From Antilocapra americana (Eukaryota; Chordata; Mammalia; Artiodactyla; Antilocapridae), in NCBI GenBank assembly GCA_007570785.1, contig ML662442.1, positions 63,265,392-63,329,391 of the forward strand: a stretch of 64,000 bases of DNA, written 5' to 3'. The notes below the pieces were generated by a model. It was not told where the DNA came from. It searched no databases and worked only from the letters and a program-made list of their open reading frames with translations. The stretch's first letter is position 1; every line of letters starts with the position of its first letter. The position numbers were made by a program, and so were the translations under genes. Of this stretch, positions 54,946-64,000 are shown piece after piece.

Positions 54946-55934
54946 TCTGTTCTGCTAGAGCTAGCTCTCCAGGGAGGGAAAGAACGCTCATAAAGAAGAA
55001 AACAAGTAAAATAAGATATTTTGAATAGCAATAAGTGTTATAAGGGAAATCAAACAGGTAAGATGACAGACAGACAATGACAGGAAAATGAAGGCTACAG
55101 TTCATCTAGATTTGCAGGGAAAGTCTCTTTGAATAGTAAGAAGGAGGTAGCTGAAGAAAGATTTGGGAAGAGGAGGCTCCAAACTGAGTTTCTGGGCATG
55201 ACTTGTGGAATGATGCTGAACCCACTAAAAAAGTACTTCCTCTGCCCAAATCAGGAAGTTGAGGCATCCTAAGGACAGCTCTGTGAGGAGTAAAATATGG
55301 GGAAACGCGGTTGGAATGGTGTGCCTTCACCTTAGGGGGTATGGTTATCTCTGGTGCTAAGCTCATACCTCTTTGGCATCGGGAGTCAGACACCAGTGAG
55401 GCTGGGGGCAAGTCTGAGGTCAGCAAGGCTGTTGGGATGGCACCAGCTCTTCTCCCTAACTGCCTGGGGAATTCCAGGATTCTACAGCAGGAAACCAGTC
55501 TGTTAGTCTTAGAAGTAAAGAATGTCACAGAAGTAAAGAATGACTGTCTCCTCCCTGATTGCTCTTTCCCGGCAATTTCAGGGACCTCCTCTTTGCACAG
55601 AGCCCCTACTTGTGAAAGGGCATATAACTAGAAAGGGTCAAATGCCTGCTTCTTAGATCTCCACTTGAATCCCTACTACTTTCTCTCCTTGTGAGCTGGG
55701 TTGTATATGCAGAAAGAAATTTTAAGTTGCTCTTTACTTCTCTTTATGAAAATTTAGAATCTACATACTCTGCCTTCTAGACATTCTCTTTCTTGGGAAC
55801 TGCCAGGTGTGGCTGAATCTTTCTAAGACAAAGGTTTCCCCTAAGTAGGAGGCCCCTCGAACTCCAAACTGTACCTCCCATGTCTCAGCAACCCCTTCTA
55901 AAAGAGGAGAGAAAACAAAGCAAAGGGGATGTGA
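54946..55934. other. unique-looking sequence with frames on both strands
   Basis: A minus frame of 140 codons (55106-55528) overlaps a plus frame of 106 codons (55311-55631). Neither has a recognised domain. A 14-bp direct repeat (AGAAGTAAAGAATG) stands at 55511-55524 and 55529-55542. No exon is supported. Confidence 0.4.
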
Positions 55935-56150
55935 GAGTTGGAACTGACATTTACAGTGCTAGATGCTGTGGATTTTACATTCACCATTTCACTTAATTTT
56001 AACGACCTCCTTACAAGATAGATAGTGTTCTAATTTTTTCAGGTTAAGAAGCTTAGATTAAGCAAGATTTAATAACTTGCACAAAGTCACATACCTATTA
56101 AGTACAGAATCAAAATTTGAACCAAGTTCATACTAAATTCTGGGCTTCTC
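55935..56150 (-). mobile_element. MIR SINE (reversed)
   Basis: ACAGTGCTAGATGCTGTGGATTTTACATTCACCATTTCACTTAATTTTAACGACC, then ACTTGCACAAAGTCACATAC, matches the reversed MIR order with good preservation. Confidence 0.8.
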
Positions 56151-56154
56151 AACC

Positions 56155-56275
56155 ATGGATAATAGGTACTGTGTGCTAGACATTATATGTTTATAATCCC
56201 ACTTTATTCTTTTAAAAACCTTGAGTCGTAATGAAGCTTAGTAATTTTCCCCAAGGCCAATAGTTGGGAAAAAAA
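56155..56275 (-). mobile_element. second MIR SINE (reversed)
   Basis: GTACTGTGTGCTAGACATTATATG, then TTAGTAATTTTCCCCAAGGCCA, a second decayed MIR next to the first. Confidence 0.6.
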
Positions 56276-56302
56276 ATGTCTCCTCTCTGTGTTACGTGCA
56301 CT

Positions 56303-56335
56303 CATACACACACACACATACACACATACACACAT
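56303..56335. repeat. (CA)n microsatellite, interrupted
   Basis: ATACACACACACACATACAC with further ACACA units, interrupted by T. Confidence 0.85.
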
Positions 56336-56567
56336 CATTAACTGTACAATAAAAATTTTTAAAATTCATCTACTGCTACCTATATGTTGTTTTTTCCTCA
56401 TGAATATATGTTGTCTGCAACTTGATTTTGGATTCTTTCTTTAGGTCCCTAGGTTAAAAGAGTAGATAACCACTAAATTCTCATCAGATAAATGACTAAC
56501 CAAATTTTAATCAGCTTGCAAGTACAAAATAGAAGGTAGATTTCAAATAATGGTTCTTTTCCTACAC

Positions 56568-57225
56568 AAGTTGTTGCTGTTGTTCAGTTGTTAAGTTGTG
56601 TCTGATTCTTTGCAACCCCATGGACTTCAGCATGCCAGACTTCCCTGTACTTCACTATCTCCCAGAGTTTGCTCAAACTCATGTCCATTGAGTCAGTGAT
56701 GCTATCTAACCATCTCATTCTGTTTCCCTCTTCTCTTGCCCTCAATCTTTCCCATCATCAGAATCTTTTCCAATGAGTTGGCTCTATGTGTCAGATGGAT
56801 AAAGTATTGGAGCTTTAGCTTCAGCATCAGTCCTTCCAATGAATATTCAGGACTGATTTCCTTTAGGATAGACTGATTTGATCTCCTTGCAGTCCAGGGG
56901 ACTCTTCAGAGTCTTCCAGCATCACAGTTCAGAAGCATCTAATTCTTCATTGCTCAGCCTTCTTTATAGTCCAACTCACATCCATTTATGACTACTCGAA
57001 AAACCATAGATTTGACTCTACAGATCTTTATTGGCAAAGTGATGTCTCTGCTTTTTAATCACTATCTAGGTTTGTCATAATTTTTCTTTCAAGGAGCAAA
57101 CATCTTTTAATTTCATGGTTTCAGTCACTATCCGCAGTGATTTTGGAACCCAAGAACATAAACTCTGTCACTGTTTCCACTTTTTCTCCATCTATTTGCC
57201 ATGAAGTGATAGGACCAGAAGTAAG
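56568..57225 (-). mobile_element. BovB LINE 3' fragment, longer copy
   Basis: Reversed BovB from TTGCTGTTGTTCAGTTGTTAAG through the 3' region and the reverse-transcriptase-side end ATCTATTTGCCATGAAGTGATAGGACC. It is about 650 bp. It ends before the polymerase YADD region. Confidence 0.92.
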
Positions 57226-57500
57226 ACTGTTAAATTTGTTCCTAGTAAAATGAAAGTATATTTTAATTGAGCTGCAAATTTAATTTTATTGAATGATTTG
57301 ATCTAGAAGATAATATTGATATTTCATGCCATGGACAAAGAATAAAATTTCCATATGCAGGACAATTTGAAGCCTCACTACCCTTACAAAATGTGTAATT
57401 AAAAACATATGTATGACTGAGATACTTCTCGGGTAGAAATTTTCATTAGAAGGAAGCAAGTATAGTAGTTCAGTCCAGAATAGACTCAAAAGTCAGAATG
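57226..57500. other. sequence without recognised features
   Basis: Nothing assignable. Confidence 0.4.
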
Positions 57501-57655
57501 TCTAGGTTTGATTCCTGGCTCCTTCATTTACTGTGTAATGTATGTTTAGCTGAGTGCTCTTGCATAAACATTTAATATCTCTATGCCTCGATTGTTTTTC
57601 ACCCGTAAAATAACACAGAGGCACATCAACTCTATAGGACTGTGTGATTAACTGA
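57501..57655 (+). mobile_element. MIR SINE
   Basis: TCTAGGTTTGATTCCTGGCTCCTTCATTTACTGTGTAATGTA then ATATCTCTATGCCTCGATTGTTTTTCACC is the plus-oriented MIR head and core. Confidence 0.75.
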
Positions 57656-58980
57656 ATAATGCTACAGGACTGTGTAGAACTCAACTATGGACCTGCCCTA
57701 GTAAATATTCAGTTTTTACTTCCAAGCTAAGTTCAAGGGGAACACAGATATGAAGAGCACTAGCACTCATGCTTGGCGAGCAGCACTGTGACCGAAACTC
57801 TCTGACATTCTAATAGGGTTACATGGATTCCTCTACAGGCTGAACTCTCTGTAGAAGTTCCCAAATTCGTTTGAATTGCGATTATTTTTGGTACATGCCT
57901 ATAGATGCCCCCAGGAAAATGTTCTACCGAACACTGGAAAATTACAACCTGAGGCATATCATCGTCTATAAAAAACCAAGATTGTGTGGAATGTGCTAGT
58001 CTAATTTGAAAAGACACTAAATGGTGTTTCTGCTGCCAAAGAACAAGAAGGAAATTTACACAACATGACCAGAAATGTCTAGAAACTTTTAAGACTCTTA
58101 GAAGAGAAAAGGAGCAAGTGATAGCATTTTGATATGACATCTTTATATTTCACCACCAGATCCAATTCATAGAGTTCAAATCCCTCACTTTCTTCAGGGC
58201 CCCGTGTGTGCTAAAGTGTAGTTGAGAGGAAATGCCCCTTCTCTCAAATTCTCTGTGATAACATTTCAATTCAGACTGACTAACTCTGAACTCAAAGAGA
58301 GAAAGTGATAATCCATTTAGATCAGAGGTCACTGCATTCTGCAAGGAGTATGGGCATCACTGCACTGTGTGTTTTATAATATACTAAGGGGAATCAAGAG
58401 CATATTGGAGGTCACAGTACAGTACATGGAGACTTGAGACTATAGCCCTCTCAGTCTCCTTTGGAGCAGAGTCATGAATGGGCCTCAGAGAATATAACAA
58501 ACCTCTGGAAATGGGTGTAAAACTACCTAACAGAGTGAGGCAGAAATGATACAAGTGCCAATTGAGATGGATAGCTAAGATTTATACCAGATTCTAGAAG
58601 TGGAGTCCAAGCGTTGTCCTGAAATAGCTTTTGTATTTTGTGGCAAATCACTTGAGTTGTGTACCTTAGTTACATGAGTATTAAGACAAGGTAGGAGGGT
58701 GGTAAAAGGATAATAGACAGTTTAATAACTTTCAGCTTGACACACTGAGATTTTGTTCATGCAGTGCTAGTCTCAGGGAAGTGTAGATCAATCTGCAAAT
58801 GGAGTTGGTGGCCCATCGAACAGCTCTTTCTGTCATATCAGTTAAGGTTCTTAGTTACAAGCAACTGAAGCCAATCCTAGTAGACTAAGCAAATTAACAA
58901 CAACAACAAAATTTATTAAAATGACATTCAGTAGCCCACACAACCACTGAGAATCCTGGAAAACTAAGATCAAAACCAAG
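57656..58980. other. 1.3 kb without a recognised repeat
   Basis: A minus frame of 126 codons (57760-58140) and another of 64 codons (58150-58344) have no recognised domain. They are not arranged with splice sites I can support. Confidence 0.4.
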
Positions 58981-59252
58981 CTGGACCACTGGTGGTCTGG
59001 TGGTTAAGAATCCATCTGCTAATGCAGGGGACACAGGTTTAATCCCTGGTCTGGAAAAATTCCACATGCTGTGGGGCACTAGGCCCACGTGTCATGATGA
59101 CTGAGCCCCAGGACCTTAGAATCTGTCCTCTGCAACAAGAGAAGCCACTGCAAGGGGTAGCCCTGCTCACTGCAACGAGAAAGCCCACACAGAGCAATGA
59201 AGACCCAGTGCAGCCAAAAGTAAAATAAAATAAATAAAATAAAAAAGTAAGC
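58981..59252 (+). mobile_element. CHR-type SINE, full length
   Basis: The head is near ACCACTGGTGGTCTGGTGGTTA. The long body has GACTGAGCCCCAGGACCTTA and CAATGAAGACCCAGTGCAGCC, ending in an (AAAT/AAATA)n tail. It is the best-preserved long CHR copy in the window. Confidence 0.92.
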
Positions 59253-59826
59253 TTCTAGAAAATATATAAGAAATCATGACACCCTAAAAATTTAATATAC
59301 ATGTATACCACATTTTGTATATTCAACTTTGAAACTATGTAAATATGTTATAGGTATTTATATATGTATGCTAAATATGTTACATATGTCTCTTATACAT
59401 GCAATTATAAAACAATAAAAATTTAAAAAGCCATTACTACAAACCAAAAACAAAGCAAAATGAAACAAAGGAACATGACAGTATATCAATTTGGTAAACC
59501 ACACAGAAGATAAATTATTTCAAATGTCTCTAAAATAACTTCATTTGGCTATATGTCACCAACGGATGGACTGTAAGGACAAACAGAACCAGAAAAAATA
59601 AAAACAACTTTCAGTGATTATATCTTAGTGGTAGTGTTGGTATTGTTGTTATTGAGAGTGCTATGGGTTTAGTAAATGAAGAATTATGCTGATTCTAAAA
59701 AACAGAAATTTGGGTGTAGGGAAAAGCAGATAAAAATGTGAGACTGAAAAAGCTAAGTAAAGTCCTTCTATCTGTAAATTCAAACTTGAAATTCTAATTT
59801 GAACTCATGATTTAAGTATATATGAT
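59253..59826. other. AT-rich sequence without recognised features
   Basis: Runs of ATGTATACCACATTTTGTATATTCAACTTTG may be a decayed L1 or satellite-like tail. Nothing definite. Confidence 0.35.
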
Positions 59827-60048
59827 TATACTGTGTGTGCTTAGTTGCTCAGTTGTGTCTGACCCTTTGTGACTCCCCATGGACTATAGCCCACCAGGCT
59901 CCTCTATCTATGGGTATTCTACAGGCAAGAATACTGTAGTGAGTTGTCATGCCCTCTTTCCAACCCAGGGTATCTTCCCAACCCAGGGATCGAAACCAGG
60001 TCTCCCGCATTACAGGCGGGTTCTTTACCATCTGAGGCACCAGCGAAG
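59827..60048 (-). mobile_element. Bov-tA SINE
   Basis: Reversed: GTGTGTGCTTAGTTGCTCAG to the head end CATCTGAGGCACCAGCGAAGC. Confidence 0.92.
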
Positions 60049-61846
60049 CTTTTATATATTTATATATTATATTTACATATATGTCATATTTAGATGTAAT
60101 TTTGACCACTAGAAAGGCCTAGAAATATTGATCATCCCTAGAAGGCACATTTTATATCTAAAATCTATTTCCAAAGGAGTCAGTTCTCCTTTGTGAAATG
60201 ACTGAGTCTCAGCCTAGAATGAGAGGTAATTCAATAAGCCCAAGTCACCTTGTCATATCAGAAATTGAAAGAGAGAATGAAGATTCTTGTTATGTCGAAA
60301 GGACTCAGGAATCAGCTTGAAAATACTCCCAGTGAACAAAGATGGGGCAATTTGAACATCAGTGTGAATAATTCATTTATTGGATTGAAGTATATCAAGT
60401 ATATTTAACCCATGAATTCATAATAGAATAAAACAAAAACCATGGGGTCAGTCACCTCTGGAAGATGCTCGATGAACAACTCTATTTTGCAAGCTGGTAA
60501 ATCAGAGAACAGCAATGAAGTCAGGAGTCTCTCCCATCTTTCTGGCTTTCAGGATAAGCACATAGTTAATGAGAAGTCCTATGTTATAAAAGTATTTGAA
60601 TCAAACAAGAAGAGACTACTAAGTTATTTAGCATTTCTAGCTCTCTACTCCTTTTTCGACCATGGATCCATCATAGCCTGAGAGAGATGCATTGCAATTA
60701 TCTATCGCTAGTGTTTCTGGATATTTCTGTTTGTATCTTGTTTCTTTTATGGTTGTTATAGAAATTGGCTCATAAATATTTATAACACATTTAGTGTGAA
60801 GTACATCCTGTAGCATTATAAACTTTTCTTCATTTTGTTTAGTATTTTGTGCCATAGTTTCACCTTGCTGAAATTAAGAGTCACAGATCACCTTTCTGTG
60901 TTAACATTCATCTGGTATACTTTTGCTCTCCACTGTTATTTTGAACTGCTTAAATCATTTTGTTTCAGGGGTCTTTAGTGTTCCAATTTGAAAATTTTGA
61001 TTTGTGTGCCCCTTTGCCTTTATCAACATAACGTCACATCACAGCATTTCAAAATGCATTCAAATAATGCAGTCAGTGACTCCAGCAAGGGACCACCTAG
61101 TGTCAGGATCAAATACTGCAGGGAGCTGGGTCCTCTCCAGCCTGTCTCCTAAGCATCTTCATCTCTTCTTTTACCTAATATGCCTGATAGAAAATGTACA
61201 GGAACAAGAATCACAGTGGAGGAGTTGGGGGCCCATGTTGTTAACAAGGAGAAATGTTAGATGTCTGAGCAGCAAACAGGAAAAGCACTGCTTGTCACCC
61301 AGGGCTGCCAGTCTACCCACTGCAGCTGGCAGCCACATGCTCAGCCTGTCCATTGCCTTGGTCCCAGTGGGGACTCAGCACAGAAGACCTGGCAGTATTC
61401 CACACTGAAGAAATTATTGCTAACTTAACCAAGGGACAGAACTTCTCAGTAATAAAACAGCTTCTCCTTGAGAGCTGAGGGGTAGGAAGAGAAGGCTTTA
61501 GACAAAAGATTCTGGCTTAATTTATCAGCACTTTGGCTAAGATACCTTCTAGAAATCTTAATGATGAATTCTGCTCTTATTCTTGGGGCATTGGGAAATT
61601 TGAAATTAATATTAGATGGCTATCAGGATAAAACTTGATTAAAACCATCTCTCAAGGGCAAAAATATCATCATGCCTGTCTCACAGAGCATCTGATATAG
61701 GGCTCAATACCAGGTTTTTAAAATAAGACTGTACATAGAACTTTTGAAAAGACAAACAAAAGAAAACGTATCAATGAGCTAATTGTTCTGATGTGTGCTT
61801 TTCCAGACTTCCTTTCCCTTTCCTGGAAAACTCGGTAATTCAATAT
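60049..61846. other. 1.8 kb without recognised repeats
   Basis: AT-rich at the left (TATATTTATATATTATATTT). Frames at 60442-60681 (plus), 60637-60855 (minus) and 61004-61408 (plus, 134 codons) have no recognisable domain. No supported exon was seen, though a TMEM200A-side noncoding exon cannot be excluded. Confidence 0.4.
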
Positions 61847-62048
61847 TTGTGTGCATGTGTTGCTTCAGTTATTTCCAACTCTATGCGACCAAAAGGACTG
61901 TAGCCCACCAGGCTTCTCTGTCCATGGGATTCTCCAGGCAGGAATACTGAAGTGGGTTGCCATTTCCTTCTCCAGAAGATTTTTCTGACCCAGGGATTGA
62001 ACATGGGTCTCCTGAATTGCAGGCAGATTATTTACCATCTGAACCACC
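61847..62048 (-). mobile_element. Bov-tA SINE
   Basis: Reversed, from TGTGTGCATGTGTTGCTTCA to the head end CATCTGAACCACCA. It lies at the edge of a DNA transposon remnant. Confidence 0.92.
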
Positions 62049-62218
62049 ATACTGTACTGTTACAATAAAGTAAGCTTGAAAAAAAGAAAATGTAATTGAG
62101 AAAATCATAACAAAGAGAGAATATATTTATACTATGTACTTGTGTCTACTGAAAAAAAATCCATGTATAAGTGAATCCTTGCAGTTCAAAACTGTGTTGT
62201 TCAACGGTCAACTGTATT
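62049..62218 (+). mobile_element. Tigger-type or related DNA transposon remnant
   Basis: TACTGTACTGTTACAATAAAGTAAGCTTGAAAAAAAGAAAATG, then AAAAATCCATGTATAAGTGA and TGTTGTTCAACGGTCAACTGTA, follow a well-known mammalian DNA-transposon end. Its internal part is missing and a Bov-tA lies at its left edge. Confidence 0.75.
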
Positions 62219-62439
62219 CAAGACAGTCACAGAAATAACATTATTTTTGGACACAGCTACATGATACATTTGATACCTTCCAAAGTTTTCCCCCTCCTGC
62301 TCTAAGCTGTCCACAGGTCCACCAAGTGCCCTTACCTTTGTTCCAGCACAAAAGGAGTGGGAAGAGAGGGGGTAAGGAAAGGTTGAAGAAGCAGCCTTTA
62401 TTTAGCCTTTACTAAATAAAAACCTCCCACTGATCGCAT

Positions 62440-62725
62440 CTTTATTGAGACAGACCTCACAGAACATGAAATTTACCCATTTAAATGTAGAGCACAGTTA
62501 TTTGGGGGTGTATTCACAGAGGTGTGTGAGCATCACGATTTAATTTCCGAATATTTACCTCACTGCAAAAAGAAATCACACACATATTAGCTGTCATTCC
62601 CCAGCTCCTCCCCTCCTGCTGCTCCAGCTGGGGACAAGCACTAATCTGCCTGTTATCTCATTGCATTTGCCAATTCTGGACATTTCATATAAATAGAATC
62701 ATATAGCACATGGCCTTTTGTGCCT
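62440..62725 (-). mobile_element. L1M 3' end (reversed)
   Basis: Reversed order ATCTTTATTGAGACAGACCT, AAATTTACCCATTTAAATGT, GTGTGAGCATCACGATTTAA, ATCTCATTGCATTTGCCAAT and ATAAATAGAATCATATAGCA is typical L1M. Confidence 0.85.
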
Positions 62726-63185
62726 GACTTTTTTTTTTTCATATCAGAGCATAGCTGATTAACAGTGTTCTAATAGCTACAGGTGCACACAAAGCAACTC
62801 AGCCATACAGATACATGTATCTATTCTCCCCCAAAGCCTCCTTCCATCCAGGCTGCCACATAACACTGAGCAGAGTTCCCTGTGCTATACGGTAGGACCT
62901 TGCTGGTTATTGATTTCAAATATAACAGTGTGTACATGTTGATCCCAAACTTGCTAATTATCCCTTCCCCCTGCTCTTCCCCCCTCTGCCCGCAACCATA
63001 CGTTTGTTCTCTAAGTCTGTGAGTCTGTTTTAGTTTTGTAAATGAGTTCACTGATATCATTTCTTTTTAGATCCCACATATAAGGGTTATCATATGGTAT
63101 TTCTTTTTCTGTCTTACTGTACTCAGCCTGACAATCTCTAGGTCTATTCACATTCCTGCAAATGGCATTATTTCTTTCTTTCTAA
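62726..63185 (-). mobile_element. L1 3' end of this lineage (reversed)
   Basis: CATATCAGAGCATAGCTGATTAACA, GCACACAAAGCAACTCAGCCATACAGATACATGTATC, AGTTCCCTGTGCTATACGGTAGG and CTCTAGGTCTATTCACATTCC follow the reversed 3' end. It sits against the L1M fragment. Confidence 0.85.
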
Positions 63186-63339
63186 TGGTGCTTTTGCACC
63201 ACAAACTAGAGAGTTGCCCCTGCTCTCCAAAACTAGAGAAAGCCAACTAGAAAAAGTACAGTCAAAAATAAATATATAAAATAGAGCAGTGTGTACATCG
63301 CAAAAAAATTTGAAAAATGAACTCTTTTCTTAGGCGTAC

Positions 63340-63673
63340 CCATTATTTTTTAAATATTTATTTAGCTTTTTTGGTGTGCTGGGTCTTCTTTACTGAACTG
63401 GCTTTTCTTTAGTTGCGGCAAGCGGGGGCCGCTTTCTAGTTAGTGTGTAGGCTTCTCACTGCCGTGGCTTCTCCCGTTGCAGAGCAGGGCTCTAGGGTGA
63501 GTGGACTTCAGTAGTTGCGGCATGCGGGCTCAGTAGTTGCGGCTCAGTGGTTCCAGAGCACAAACTCAGTAGTTGGGGCACATGGGCTTGGAGGGATCTT
63601 CCTAGAATAGGGATCAAACCTATGTCCTCTACATTGTAAGGCAGATTCTTGGGCCCCTGGAACACCAGGGACT
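63340..63673 (-). mobile_element. long CHR-type SINE
   Basis: Reversed: TTTTTTAAATATTTATTTAGC tail side, GGCTTCTCACTGCCGTGGCT, repeated AGTAGTTGCGGCATGCGGGC-type blocks, and the head end GAACACCAGGGACTTTG. Small internal duplications of the CAGTAGTTG unit are present. Confidence 0.88.
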
Positions 63674-64000
63674 TTGCCAACAAAGGTCCGTCTAGTCAAG
63701 GCTATGGTTTTTCCAGTAGTCAAGTATGGATGTGAGAATTGGACGGTGAAGAAAGTTGAGCATTGAAGAGTTAATGATTTTGAATTGTGGTGTTGGAGAA
63801 GACTCTAGAGAGTCCTTTGGACTGCAAGGAGATCAGTCCAGAATATTCACTGGAAGGACCGATACTGAGCCTGAAGCTCCGATACTTTGGCCACCTGATG
63901 GGAAGAGCTGACTCACTGGTAAAGACCCTGATGCTGGGAAAGATTGAAGGTGGGAGGAGAAGGGGACGACAGAGGATGAGATGGTTGGATGGCATCACTG
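63674..64000 (+). mobile_element. BovB LINE 3' region, cut by the window end
   Basis: GCCAACAAAGGTCCGTCTAGTCAAGGCTATGGTTTTTCC onward follows the BovB 3' region to GATGGTTGGATGGCATCACTG at the edge. It abuts the CHR SINE. Confidence 0.93.

Noticed and set aside
61004..61408. 134-codon plus frame as a TMEM200A exon
   Set aside because: No TMEM200A-type transmembrane pattern is seen, and the frame has no splice sites or domain I can support.
2095..62048. tRNA genes at the SINE heads
   Set aside because: The heads of Bov-tA and CHR SINEs are tRNA-derived but diverged, and sit in full SINE context.
1..64000. CRISPR array, operon or other prokaryotic or phage system
   Set aside because: The repeat content, split gene and base composition are those of a mammalian nuclear genome. 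No regularly spaced repeat array or operon layout is present.

Overview
This is nuclear DNA from a ruminant, most likely a bovid. The repeats show it directly: many Bov-tA and Bov-A2 SINEs, CHR-type tRNA-derived SINEs, BovB (RTE-type) LINE pieces and bovine-type L1. Older mammalian repeats (MIR, L2, MER5-like, Tigger-like, L1M) lie among them. Cattle, sheep, goat and buffalo cannot be told apart from this sequence alone.

One protein-coding gene can be supported: the N-terminal half of SAMD3 (sterile alpha motif domain-containing protein 3), on the minus strand. Six exons run right to left: 26900-26801 (start codon at 26879), 26146-25978, 23165-23058, 13010-12825, 12351-12267 and 9435-9268. 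They have canonical AG/GT splice sites and matching phases. Together they give 795 nt, or 265 codons, without a stop. The remaining C-terminal exons were not found between 1 and 9267 and should lie left of the window.

Layout: 1-9267 is a long SAMD3 intron holding degenerate L1M, Bov-tA SINEs, two coding-like stretches of unknown origin and a perfect 77-bp tandem duplication. 9268-26900 is the SAMD3 exon region. Its largest intron (13011-23057) contains SINEs, L2 and a repeat-poor block at about 21.2-22.2 kb. 26901-64000 is the 5' flank or 5' noncoding part of SAMD3. No coding exon was recognised there. It is mostly repeats: a 3.6-kb 5'-truncated bovine L1 (32290-35945), several BovB 3' halves, nested L1/BovB/SINE insertions around 45 kb, an LTR-like segment carrying a SINE at 47.5-48.25 kb, and a stack of minus-strand L1 3' ends at 50.5-52.1 kb. 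In human, TMEM200A is the divergent neighbour on this side of SAMD3, but none of its coding sequence is visible here. No CpG island is evident.

I found no prokaryotic element, CRISPR array, tRNA or rRNA gene, or convincing new biological system. The best leads are an unassigned 327-nt open frame at 29.4-29.7 kb, the repeat-poor blocks at 21.2-22.2 and 48.4-49.3 kb, and several unusual small duplications and rearrangements.
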